Shown here: piece after piece, positions 29,109 to 37,914 of the stretch
How the letters are laid out: every line of letters begins with the position of its first letter
Position numbering within the stretch: position 1 is the stretch's first letter
Notes under the pieces: generated by a model
Databases searched by the model: none
Told to the model about the DNA's origin: nothing
The model's input: only the letters and a program-made list of their open reading frames with translations
Source of the DNA: SBAX01 sp964646605
GTDB taxonomy: Bacteria; Planctomycetota; Phycisphaerae; UBA1845
DNA: 64,000 nucleotides
Direction of reading: 5' to 3'
Assembly (NCBI GenBank): GCA_964646605.1
Contig: CAZYEX010000161.1
Coordinates: 31,164-95,163 of the forward strand
Position numbers and translations under genes: made by a program

Positions 29109-30560
29109 ATGAGCCGGATCAACACCAACACCTCGGCCCTCATCGGGCTCCGCCACCTGGGGCGGAACTACGGCGAGCTGGACATCCGCCTGCAACGCCT
29201 GAGCACCGGTCTGCGGATCAACCGCGGGCGCGACGACCCCGCCGGACTCATCATTTCCGAACGCCTCCGCTCCGAAACCCGCGCCCTCCAGCAGGCGATC
29301 GACAACACCGTCCGCGCCGCCAACGTAGTCATGACCGCCGAAGGGGCCCTCAACGAGACCTCGGCGCTGCTTCTCGATTTGCAAGGGCTCATCGTCGCCT
29401 CCTCGAACGAGGCCGGGATCAGCCACGAGGAACTCAACGCCAACCAGTTGCAGCTCGACTCCATCCTCGCCAGCATCGACCGCATCGCCAACACCACCGC
29501 CTTCGCCGGAAAAAAACTGCTCGACGGCAGTCACGCCTATCTTCAGTCCTCCGTGCCCGCCGCGGCCCTCCATTCCGTCGCTATCTATTCGGCCTACGTC
29601 CCCCAGGGCAGCATCCGCAACGTCACCGTACGAATCACCCAGTCGGCACAGACCGCCAAAGTCTCGTTTCTCGGGAGCAAGACCAACGCCCTCTCCACCA
29701 CCTCCGCCGTGACCGTGGAAATCAAGGGGCTCCTCGGAACCGACATCCTCAGCTTCGCCTCCGGCAGCACCCTTCGAGACATCCGCACCGCCGTCAACAA
29801 CCTCGCCGCGGCGACGGGCGTTTCCGCGGTCGTCTCCACGCCCGCCGCCGGAAACATTCGCAGTGCATTGCTCCTCCATAGCACCGCCTTCGGCTCCGAC
29901 GCCTTTGTCTCGGTCACGCCCATCTCTGGAAACTTCATCGTGACGGGCAACGCCAACGTCGTCACCCGCGACATCGGGCAGGACGCGGGCGTTCTCGTCG
30001 ACGGGATCGTCGCCGCCGCCAAGGGCTTACGTGCCGACGTGCGCGGGCAGGGATTGGACGCCCGGTTCTACCTCAACTCGACGTTCGCCCAGCGACTCTC
30101 TTCGGCTTCGTTCAGCGTCACCGGCGGCGGGGCCGTCTTCCAGCTCGGCCCACAGATCAACCCCAATGCCCAAGCGAACCTCGGATTCAACTCCATCGCC
30201 ACGTCACAACTGGGAACGGCCGTCACCGGACTGCTCTATACCCTCGGTTCCGGACAGACCAACGGCCTGACCACCCGCCGTTTCGACGTCGCCCAACGCA
30301 TCCTAAACGAAGCCATCGACCAGGTGTCCTCCTATCGCGGACGACTGGGAAACTTCCATCGCAACCAACTCGACCCCAACATCGCCGCCCAGAGCGTGAC
30401 CTTGGAAAACGTCACCGCCGCCGAGTCCCTCATCCGCGACGCCGACATCGCCGAGGAGGTTTCCGCCCTCACCCGCGCCCAAATCCTCGTTCAGAGCACG
30501 CAAGCGACGTTGCAAATCGCAAACTCTCTCCCTGGGCAGGTCTTGGCGTTGCTGGGTTGA
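29109..30560 (+). CDS. fliC: Second flagellin
   Basis: 483 residues. The ends are those of the first flagellin (MSRINTNTSALIGLRHLG, LQRLSTGLRINRGRDDPAGL; ENVTAAESLIRDADIAEEVS, ending VLALLG), while the middle differs clearly. It carries its own flagellin-IN motif (LRDIRTAVNNLAAATGVSAV). The gene is in tandem with the first, 74 bases apart, so the two are probably duplicates that may be co-transcribed and used in different parts of the filament. No strong ribosome binding site stands before the ATG (ATGACGCG), so it may be translated less. Confidence 0.95.
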   Translation: MSRINTNTSALIGLRHLGRNYGELDIRLQRLSTGLRINRGRDDPAGLIISERLRSETRALQQAIDNTVRAANVVMTAEGALNETSALLLDLQGLIVASSNEAGISHEELNANQLQLDSILASIDRIANTTAFAGKKLLDGSHAYLQSSVPAAALHSVAIYSAYVPQGSIRNVTVRITQSAQTAKVSFLGSKTNALSTTSAVTVEIKGLLGTDILSFASGSTLRDIRTAVNNLAAATGVSAVVSTPAAGNIRSALLLHSTAFGSDAFVSVTPISGNFIVTGNANVVTRDIGQDAGVLVDGIVAAAKGLRADVRGQGLDARFYLNSTFAQRLSSASFSVTGGGAVFQLGPQINPNAQANLGFNSIATSQLGTAVTGLLYTLGSGQTNGLTTRRFDVAQRILNEAIDQVSSYRGRLGNFHRNQLDPNIAAQSVTLENVTAAESLIRDADIAEEVSALTRAQILVQSTQATLQIANSLPGQVLALLG

Positions 30561-30594
30561 CGGTTCGTCGGACGAAGCAATGACCCCTCTCCCC

Positions 30595-30621
30595 ATGTAG
30601 CGTCACCCCTTGTGGGTGACG
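30595..30621 (+). repeat. Palindromic intergenic repeat, copy 1
   Basis: ATGTAGCGTCACCCC followed by TTGTGGGTGACG: arms GTCACCC and GGGTGAC around a five-base loop. An almost identical copy (one base different) lies at 53340-53366. Both are directly downstream of a gene (35 bases after the second flagellin here). No T-run follows, so it is not a typical terminator. Confidence 0.8.
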
Positions 30622-30767
30622 CCGAACGAATCGGGCGCCAAAGCGCCGAGGACAAGCCCCGACGCTACCGTCCTGTCGCGAATTGAGTTGGCCGTCGCTA
30701 CCGTCGTCGGGTAGAATTACCGTGAGGTCGCAGGACGCAACCGCGAAACGGGCAGGAGGCCCTGGGC

Positions 30768-32294
30768 ATGCCCAGACGAACCGCAACCGCCGTCGCCGCC
30801 GGAATCCGGCGGGTCAAACACTCGCCCTCGCTGCACGCTCCGCGTCGTCGCCGCGCCGCCGTTCGATCACACAAAGCGGCAAGTGTCAACGGCGCGTTAC
30901 GGTCCAAGTCGCGGGCGCCGAGTGCGACTCCAAGCCGATCCGCATCGCTCACCCACGCGCTCTGGCCCGCGTCGGGCGCCGCCCTGCTCTTTGGAATCGC
31001 CGTCACGCTCGCCATCGGCGGGCTCGTCCAAGCCCTCGGAGGCGAGCGGGATGCCACGGGCCTGAAGGCGCGCAGCATCCTCGGCGCGTCCTTCCTCGCC
31101 TTGGCCATCGGTGTTCGCGTTCCCGAGCGTTTTGCCGTCTGGGTGTGCATGGTGGCCTGGCGGAGATTTGTCACCCGTGGGGCGCGATCCCCGCTGTCCG
31201 GCACCCTCATTCACCCCGGTGCCGGCGACCGTCCGCTCTACTGGCTTGTCCTTTCCGTCTTAGCGCTCGCCGCAGGACTCTCCGCGGCGCTGCTTCCCTT
31301 CCAGGCGCGGTTAGGACATCGCTTCCACGCCTGGATGCACGCGCGATTCTTGTGGTCGGACTTGTCCGTCGAGATGTTGGACTTGCTCACCGCGTTTCTC
31401 GTGGGATGGCTACCCCTCGTACTCCTGGGGCTGACCCTTGCCAGCGCCCATCACTTGTGTTGTCGCTTCGGCCAATGGAATCCGCGGGCCCTGGCGTGGA
31501 GTCTGGTGGGCGCATCCGTAGGACTGCCCATCGCGTTCGCATGGCAAGGCGTGGCGCAAATTGCCGACCCGATCCTCATAGCCGCAGCCTTGCCTGCCTT
31601 GATCGTTTCGGCGTTTGCCGCCATCCTCGGATCCTCGCACGCCGACAAACTCAATACGCCCCCCGAACCTCTGCCGCCGACGCCTCAGCATCGGGATCGG
31701 CGCCCGACCTTGCTGCGTGCGTCGGTCGCCGCGGTGGGCGGAGGTAGTGCCTGCGCCATTGTTGTCGCAGGCATGGACGCGGGGCTGACGGTTCTTACGC
31801 CCGGTGTCATGCTCGCCGCCCTCGGCGCCGGGACCCTCCTCGGATCGCGGGAAGCACAACATCGTGGAACCTCCCTCGCCAGTTTCGGCCTTGCCAGCGC
31901 CGCCGCCGGTACGATCACCGCCGGCGCGGCCTGCACGCTCGCGGGGGGACAGACCGCGGGTTCGCTTTTCGCATGGCTGATCATCACCGTTGCCGTGGGC
32001 ACGATCGGTTTCGCCGCCGCGCGCGGTCGAGGACTCCTCCTCGCCCGCGTCGCCAGTCGGTCGGCCATGGGCGCGCAAGAACTCGGATGGCTATTCCTCA
32101 GCACCGCACTCACCGTCACCGTGACCGCCCCGTTGGCAATTCATTTCCTCGGTCGGCGCGGGACGTTGTTCCTCCTGGCCCTGTCGCTCGTCGCAGTCGG
32201 CCTGACGCTCGTAATCCGAGAACCAACCCGTCGATTCCGAATCTCGCCCGACCATAACGACCTCCAGCCAGATCATCAGGGCAATGACCGATAG
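30768..32294 (+). CDS. Polytopic membrane protein, unrecognised
   Basis: 508 residues. A basic N-terminal tail of about 60 residues (arginine-rich, PRRRRAAVRSHK) is followed by 10 to 12 hydrophobic segments (for example about 70-90 ALLFGIAVTLAIGGLVQAL, 155-180, 210-235, 255-275, 330-350, 400-430 and 460-490). No family motif is recognised. The cytoplasmic basic tail and alanine-rich helices would suit a transporter or an envelope biogenesis factor. A later methionine near residue 60 may be the true start. It lies upstream of the small exported protein and the secretin on the same strand. Confidence 0.6.
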   Translation: MPRRTATAVAAGIRRVKHSPSLHAPRRRRAAVRSHKAASVNGALRSKSRAPSATPSRSASLTHALWPASGAALLFGIAVTLAIGGLVQALGGERDATGLKARSILGASFLALAIGVRVPERFAVWVCMVAWRRFVTRGARSPLSGTLIHPGAGDRPLYWLVLSVLALAAGLSAALLPFQARLGHRFHAWMHARFLWSDLSVEMLDLLTAFLVGWLPLVLLGLTLASAHHLCCRFGQWNPRALAWSLVGASVGLPIAFAWQGVAQIADPILIAAALPALIVSAFAAILGSSHADKLNTPPEPLPPTPQHRDRRPTLLRASVAAVGGGSACAIVVAGMDAGLTVLTPGVMLAALGAGTLLGSREAQHRGTSLASFGLASAAAGTITAGAACTLAGGQTAGSLFAWLIITVAVGTIGFAAARGRGLLLARVASRSAMGAQELGWLFLSTALTVTVTAPLAIHFLGRRGTLFLLALSLVAVGLTLVIREPTRRFRISPDHNDLQPDHQGNDR

Positions 32295-32326
32295 AATTGT
32301 GGATGCCTTCAACACAGGAGATGAGT

Positions 32327-32611
32327 ATGCAAACCCAATGCAACCAAGGGAAACCGGGACAACGGTGGATTCAGCGCCTCGTTACGGGGTTCGTTCTTCT
32401 CACGTGCCTGCGCGTTTGGCTGGGGCCGATCCCAGTCCTGGAACGCGCCTACGGGCAGATCCCCGACGCGGGCATGCAGCGCAAGCTGATCCTCGAACAG
32501 GCCCAGCTCACCACCCAACATCTTTCCGATATTAAGCGTATTCTGGAAGCCGGAACGCTTCATGTTCGGCTGGATGGTGCCGATAACCAGGGTGCTCGCC
32601 GACAACCGTAG
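32327..32611 (+). CDS. Small exported protein upstream of the secretin gene
   Basis: 94 residues from the ATG at 32327; AGGAG stands six bases ahead, whereas the ATG at 32321 abuts it. The N-terminus has a hydrophobic segment with twin leucines (about 14-40, RWIQRLVTGFVLLTCLRVWL) ending near ERAYGQ, a plausible signal peptide or anchor. The mature part is a short helix (MQRKLILEQAQLTTQHLSDI). No family recognised. It lies 67 bases ahead of the secretin gene, so a pilotin-like or co-secreted role is possible but unproven. Confidence 0.55.
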   Translation: MQTQCNQGKPGQRWIQRLVTGFVLLTCLRVWLGPIPVLERAYGQIPDAGMQRKLILEQAQLTTQHLSDIKRILEAGTLHVRLDGADNQGARRQP

Positions 32612-32678
32612 CGTCCTCCCCGTGGAATCGTGACACGGGCCTCGGCACGCGATCGGCGGGACCGACTGGGCGCATGAC

Positions 32679-34457
32679 ATGCAGCCGACCCGCACCTTCC
32701 CTAGGCTTGTGATCGCCCTCGCCCTCTGCGCGCCGTTCCCCGCCGTCGCCGACGATCAACCGTCGCCCTCGATCACTCCCACGCCTGCCGCTCCGCAGGT
32801 CTCGGTCACCGAGCGCGGGACCGTTGAGATGCACGTTGCCAACCTCCCCCTCTCCACCGTCCTGCAACTGCTGTCCCTCGAAGGGCAACGCAACATCATC
32901 GCCTCGCCCAACGTCAAAGGAACGGTTACGGCCCATCTGTACGGCGTGAACTTCGAGGAAGCCCTCGAAGCCGTCCTCATGCAGAACGACGCCGGCTATC
33001 GCAAGGTCGGCAACTTCATCTACGTCCACACCAACGCCGAACTCGCCCAGCTTAACGCCGCGGCGACGAAACAATCGGTGAGCAAAGTCTTTTCACTCAA
33101 CTACATCTCCGCCGCCGACGCCAAGTCCTACGTGGAACCCGTGGTCGGCAAGGAGGGCACGGTCGCGGCCTCCGCCCCCGCCCCCACCGGAGTGGCCAGT
33201 GACGCCGTCAACGCCGGGGGATTCACCCACACCGGGAACGACTTCATCATCGTCACGGCCAAGATCGAGGTCGTTCGCGAGGTGGAGCGCCTCCTCAAGG
33301 AAATCGACGTGCGCCCCCGACAAGTCCTGGTCGAGGCCACCATCCTCCGCGCCGAACTCAGCGGCGACAACAGCTTGGGCATCGACTTCTCCGTCGTCGG
33401 CGGCGTGGACCTCGAACTGCTCGGCGCGACCTCCAACGGAATCCGCGATCTGACCCTCGGTCCGTTGCCGCAGGATCGTTTCGAGCGCTTCAACACCATC
33501 GCCTCCACCGACTTCGCCGGGGACGTGCCCGGAGGCGGAATGACCTTCGGGGTCATCAAGGACCACGTAGCCGTCTTTCTACGAGCTTTGGAGCAGGTCA
33601 CCGACACCACCGTCCTTGCCAACCCCAAAGTCCTGGCCCTCAACAAACAAAAGGGGCAGGTCATCGTCGGTCGCCGCGACGGCTTCTTGACCACTACGGT
33701 GACCGAAACCCAGGCCGTCCAGACCGTCGAGTTCCTCGAAACCGGCACGCAGCTCATTTTTCGCCCCTTCATCACCGACGACGGCTTCGTCCGCGTCGAG
33801 CTCCACCCCGAGGACAGCATCGGATTCATCAACGCCCAGGGTTTGCCCTCCGAACAGACCACCGAAGTGACAACCAATGTCATCGTCCGCGACGGCGAAA
33901 CCATCCTGATCGGCGGGCTCTTCCGCGAACTGACCACCGACGCGAAATCCCAAGTGCCCGGCCTCGGCAGCCTCCCCGGCGTCGGACGTCTGTTCCGCTC
34001 CAACAACGATTCCACCGGTCGCGAGGAGGTCATCATCCTCCTGACCTTGCACATCGTGAAGGACCACGGCGCCTACGCGGACGCATCCAGGGACCAGTAC
34101 GAAAACGTCGAACGCCTGCGGGTCGGCATGCGCCAGGGACTCATGTGGCATGGCCGAGAGCGCCTCGCCCAGACCCATTACCAAAAGGCACTCACCGCCT
34201 GGAATCGAAGCGACACCCAAAAGGCCCTATGGCACGTCAACCTCGCCCTGCACACGTTTCCACGCCATCTGCCCGCGATCCAACTGAAAGAAACGATCCT
34301 CCATGAGCGATCGTGGGACGACGAAACGACGAGCAACCGCGCTTTCGTCCACCGCCTGATCGCCGCGGACAAGGGGCAACCGTTTGTCCCGTTCCAGCGT
34401 CCCACGGCCTCGCCGCCCAAGGACGACAACTCCGTCCCGTTGGAGGGCTCTCGATGA
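32679..34457 (+). CDS. Secretin (type II/IV secretion or pilus outer-membrane channel)
   Basis: 592 residues. A signal peptide (MQPTRTFPRLVIALALCAPF) precedes an STN/N0-like domain (VEMHVANLPLSTVLQLLSLE, about 50-110), an N1-type domain (VFSLNYISAADAKSYVEPVV) and the secretin barrel: DVRPRQVLVEATILRAELS, VLANPKVLALNKQKGQVIVG, GTQLIFRPFITDDGFVRVEL, TTNVIVRDGETILIGGLFRE and VPGLGSLPGVGRLFRS. After the barrel about 120 residues form a TPR-like helical tail (MWHGRERLAQTHYQKALTAW). It would form a gated outer-membrane pore. No ATPase or pilin genes are nearby. It overlaps the TPR lipoprotein gene in an ATGA. Confidence 0.92.
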   Translation: MQPTRTFPRLVIALALCAPFPAVADDQPSPSITPTPAAPQVSVTERGTVEMHVANLPLSTVLQLLSLEGQRNIIASPNVKGTVTAHLYGVNFEEALEAVLMQNDAGYRKVGNFIYVHTNAELAQLNAAATKQSVSKVFSLNYISAADAKSYVEPVVGKEGTVAASAPAPTGVASDAVNAGGFTHTGNDFIIVTAKIEVVREVERLLKEIDVRPRQVLVEATILRAELSGDNSLGIDFSVVGGVDLELLGATSNGIRDLTLGPLPQDRFERFNTIASTDFAGDVPGGGMTFGVIKDHVAVFLRALEQVTDTTVLANPKVLALNKQKGQVIVGRRDGFLTTTVTETQAVQTVEFLETGTQLIFRPFITDDGFVRVELHPEDSIGFINAQGLPSEQTTEVTTNVIVRDGETILIGGLFRELTTDAKSQVPGLGSLPGVGRLFRSNNDSTGREEVIILLTLHIVKDHGAYADASRDQYENVERLRVGMRQGLMWHGRERLAQTHYQKALTAWNRSDTQKALWHVNLALHTFPRHLPAIQLKETILHERSWDDETTSNRAFVHRLIAADKGQPFVPFQRPTASPPKDDNSVPLEGSR

Positions 34458-35620
34458 GAACCACTTTTTCGATGCGCCGCTCCGCGATCCTGCGTCGTCT
34501 GTTTGTAGCAACGCTCGGTGGTGTGATATGCGGATGCCAAACCCCCTCGCACACCCAGGCCAAGCAGCAAGCCGAAAAGCGCTGGCACGAGGTCCGCGGA
34601 CGAGTCAAGTTCCAGCTCGCCAAGCAGCAATACGACGGCGGCCTGTTCGACGAAGCCGCCCAGACTCTCTCCGAGGCGATTGCCCTGGACCCCATGCGCG
34701 TCGAGGCCTACGTCCTCCTCGCCCGCGCCTATCTCGAAAAGTCGAAATTCGCCTCCGCCCAGCAGGCGATCGACGCCGCGAAACGAATCGGGCTCGAATC
34801 CGCCGACCTGCACTACACCCAGGGAGTCCTCCTCGAACAGCGCGATGAGCTTGACGCCGCCCTCGCGGAATATGACCAGGCACGGATTCTGAATCCCGCC
34901 GATGTCGACGTTCTGGTGGCGCGGATCGAGTGCCTTGTCGCCGCGGGTCGCGCGGAGGAGGCCTTGGAGATCGCCGAAAAGAACGTCGATCGTTTCGACG
35001 CCTCCGCCACCTTGAGTGCCATTGCCGGGCACCTCGCTCTTTCGCTCGGCGAGGAGGAGCGGGCGGTTCAACACTTCCAGCGCGCCTCCATCGACGCCCG
35101 GGGTGATCCGGTCATCAGCGCCGAGCTTGGGTTGCTCCTCGCACGCCTCGGCCGGTGTTCACAGGCGGTCCCGCTCCTTGCCGAGATCGTCTCCGACGCA
35201 GTGACAACCATTGGCATCCAGCGCCGCGCACTGGCCGCCTGTCACCTTACCCTCGGCGATCCCACCGCCGCCAAGGGCGTGCTGCTGGGATATGCCGCCG
35301 ATCATCCCACCGACGTGACCGCGCAGGTGCTCCTTGCCCAGGCTTGCCTGGAGACCGACGATCAGCCGACCGCCGCCCGGGCTCTGGAACTGGCCGCCGA
35401 GCGCGCCCCGAACGACCCCAACGTCCTCCTGACCCGCGCCGCGCTCCATTGGCGGCGGACCGAATACCCCGTGGCCGCCGAACTCCTCTACACCCTTCTG
35501 GAAACCGATCCCGAGCACGCCGACGCCTATCGCCTCCTCGCCCAGGTCCTGCGCGACCAAAACCAACCCGACGACGCCGAAAGCTGCCTTCGCCGCGCAG
35601 CGGCCTTCTCAACCGACTAA
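34454..35620 (+). CDS. TPR-repeat lipoprotein, secretin partner candidate
   Basis: 388 residues from the ATG at 34454, overlapping the secretin stop by four bases. The N-terminus MRTTFSMRRSAILRRLFVAT continues to GGVICGC, a slightly atypical lipobox. The rest is a run of about nine tetratricopeptide repeats (for example YDGGLFDEAAQTLSEAIALD, RVEAYVLLARAYLEKSKFAS, DADAYRLLAQVL-like text near the end). TPR lipoproteins such as PilF/PilW help secretins assemble. The coupling to the secretin gene favours that role here. Confidence 0.82.
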   Translation: MRTTFSMRRSAILRRLFVATLGGVICGCQTPSHTQAKQQAEKRWHEVRGRVKFQLAKQQYDGGLFDEAAQTLSEAIALDPMRVEAYVLLARAYLEKSKFASAQQAIDAAKRIGLESADLHYTQGVLLEQRDELDAALAEYDQARILNPADVDVLVARIECLVAAGRAEEALEIAEKNVDRFDASATLSAIAGHLALSLGEEERAVQHFQRASIDARGDPVISAELGLLLARLGRCSQAVPLLAEIVSDAVTTIGIQRRALAACHLTLGDPTAAKGVLLGYAADHPTDVTAQVLLAQACLETDDQPTAARALELAAERAPNDPNVLLTRAALHWRRTEYPVAAELLYTLLETDPEHADAYRLLAQVLRDQNQPDDAESCLRRAAAFSTD

Positions 35621-36551
35621 ACCCGCTGCCGAGCAACCCCGACCGGGCTGAACGCCGATGCCGCCAAGGCGGTTGACTCGCCATCCGCTCGCCCCACACT
35701 TAAAAAAATGGTTATTCTGTTTAGGTTCGGCCAATCCGGATCGGGGGGTAACAACGCGAAATCCAGCAAACATTTTCTTGGAAAATAGGTTGACATCCCT
35801 GTCAGACCGTGTATATTACCATTACCGGACGGATTGTTCGGCGGGATTGATGAGCGGACGACGTTGAGTATCCATTATAACGGTTTCGGTCATACGCACT
35901 GTTTTATCCCGTTTCGTTCCGCCCTCATAAGCTGTTTGTAGTATCCCCTCCGTCATCAACCCGGACCGTCCGTAGATCGAGTATCTAAATGTTTGCGCCG
36001 TAAGAGCTTCGCATTTGCGCGAAATCGCGCGGGCACGCCTGTTTTGGCCGCCTGGCGCTGGGTTTCGCGCGTACATGCGGCTCGGACGGCGACGGGATGA
36101 TGGGGATGAACCCCGGCCTTAGGGATTTCCAAACGGCTTCCTTTACTCCCACCCAGGTTGCGTCCTGCGTCGCGACGACCGGTTCGTCGACCCGCAAAGG
36201 ACGGTCGCGGCCGGGAGCCGGCGACGCGGACGCCACCAGGGTACTTCGGGCCCGTTTGGAAAAGAGTTCCGGGAACGTGGGGAGGGGATCGAGCACCTAA
36301 GTAGTTGAGAAAACGCAAGCCGCATCGGTCGCCGATGGGGGATCAGGATGCAGATGGGTGGCGGTGGGGACCGACATGCCCGCCTGCGGATCGTTGGCGA
36401 CCGTGCGGCTGCGTTGTTTTCGTAGGGCTCGATCCCACCCACCTTCCGACGAACCGGCTACCATAGACCCTTCCGAATCTCGAGGAGTTGAGCGCTCGCT
36501 TCGCGCCGACCGGTCGCGGGGAGCGGTGGCTCGTTCATCGGGAGGATCACA
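35621..36551. other. Long intergenic stretch with an orphan promoter
   Basis: About 930 bases. Around 35700-35830 the DNA is clearly AT-richer than its surroundings and contains a good sigma-70 promoter (listed separately). Downstream frames (for example a 67-codon plus-strand and an 84-codon minus-strand one) have no ribosome binding site or recognised motif. I could not match the transcript to 6S, RNase P, SRP or tmRNA. GGAGGATCAC directly precedes the next gene. Confidence 0.45.
35790..35817 (+). promoter_or_regulatory. Sigma-70-type promoter without an obvious gene
   Basis: A perfect TTGACA (35790-35795) and TATATT (35812-35817) are separated by 16 bases, in an AT-rich patch. Transcription would start near 35824. 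The next supported coding start is at 36552, more than 700 bases further on, so the product may be a long leader or a non-coding RNA. Confidence 0.55.
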
Positions 36552-37664
36552 ATGGCGTCGACGAGCCGTGGACGGACTTTGTTTCTGGATTCCATCACCT
36601 GGCCCTCGCGCCTGGTGTTGTTCAGCGCCGTTTTCTTCACCTTCGCGCCCCTTGGACTGCTGGCCGTCTCCGGGCTGGCGCCGCAGCGGGTCTGGTGGTT
36701 GGTCGCGGTGTACTGGGTGCTGAGCGGCGCAACCGCCGTTCTGTTCGCCGCAGGATTCATGGCCCATCGGGCGCTCCTGTGGATCGCAATCCCGCTCCAA
36801 GGCGCGTGGTTTGCGCTTCCCATGTTTCTTCCGCAATATGCCCGTAACGCGATGCTCAGTTTCGAGGGGCTAGCTTCGGTGGCGTTCGTGGTGGTGGGCT
36901 ACGTCTTCTTCGTCTATTTCATTCGAGGTGAAGGGACGCGGCGTCTTCGGCTCCAAACGGAGATGGCCCTGGCTCGCAACATCCACGCCACGCTCATCCC
37001 ACCGATTGACCGGCAGGTCCGGGGCCTGCAACTCTTCGGACGATCGGAGCCCAGTGCCGACATGGGCGGCGATCTGCTCGATGTCGTCGAGAGCGGCGAC
37101 GGCGTCACTCTGTACATCGCAGACGTTTCCGGTCACGGGGTGCGGGCGGGGGTGGTGATGAGCATGGTGAAGTCGGCCATCCGCATGAAACTTCGCCACG
37201 CCGACGCCGTCGATGCCATGCTCGACGACCTCAACGCCGTCATGCACGAACTCGTCCATCCGGGAATGTTCGTGACCTGCGCCTGCATGCGTTTCGAGGC
37301 CGACGGCTCGGCGCTTTTCGCCGGGGCCGGGCACAACGACGTCTTGCACTACCGTGGGGCCGATCGATCCGTGCATCCGTTGGAGAGCCAGCACCTTCCG
37401 CTGGGCGTCGCGGCCGAGGAACGGTATGCCGCGCGCGGCGTGTCCTTTCAGCCGGGCGACGTGCTGTTGTTCTACACCGACGGATTGACGGAGGTCTTCG
37501 ACGCCCGCGGGAAAATGATGGGGCAGACGCCCATCGAACATCTGCTCAAGCAACACGGTCATCGCCAGCCCCGCGAAATCTACGAAGAAGTCATCCGCGC
37601 CGTGAAGTCATTCGGCGCTCAATTGGATGACCAGACGTTGCTCGTTGCGCGGGTTTTCGGGTAG
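36552..37664 (+). CDS. Membrane-bound PP2C-type (SpoIIE/RsbU) serine phosphatase
   Basis: 370 residues; ATG preceded by GGAGG. Four hydrophobic helices (about 20-125) anchor the protein, followed by a short coiled linker (RRLRLQTEMALARNIHATLI). The phosphatase domain shows DMGGDLLDVV, VTLYIADVSGHGVRAGVVMS, FAGAGHNDVLHYR, PGDVLLFYTDGLTEVFDARG and DDQTLLVARVFG, which include the metal-binding aspartates. Proteins of this type remove phosphate from anti-anti-sigma factors and so release stress sigma factors. No RsbV/W-type partner is adjacent. A sigma-70 gene lies just downstream on the opposite strand. Confidence 0.9.
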   Translation: MASTSRGRTLFLDSITWPSRLVLFSAVFFTFAPLGLLAVSGLAPQRVWWLVAVYWVLSGATAVLFAAGFMAHRALLWIAIPLQGAWFALPMFLPQYARNAMLSFEGLASVAFVVVGYVFFVYFIRGEGTRRLRLQTEMALARNIHATLIPPIDRQVRGLQLFGRSEPSADMGGDLLDVVESGDGVTLYIADVSGHGVRAGVVMSMVKSAIRMKLRHADAVDAMLDDLNAVMHELVHPGMFVTCACMRFEADGSALFAGAGHNDVLHYRGADRSVHPLESQHLPLGVAAEERYAARGVSFQPGDVLLFYTDGLTEVFDARGKMMGQTPIEHLLKQHGHRQPREIYEEVIRAVKSFGAQLDDQTLLVARVFG

Positions 37665-37914
37665 GACGTTGCGCGACGAAACGAGCCGCACGTCGCCTAC
37701 CCCAGGCGATTGTGCGGCCCGTTCGTTACAAAACATACCCTTTGGGAGGTTGAGTCCGTCGCTGGCGCCGGGCGCCGGATTGTCGTAGAAGGACTTCTAG
37801 AAGCTCGTCTCCCCCCGGAACCGGGCGCCACGGGTCCGCCCGAGGCGGATCCGCGGCTGTCTAGGGTTGAACGCTGGCCGCAAGGTGCCAGTGGCCCCCT
37901 TCCGAAGCACGTAC

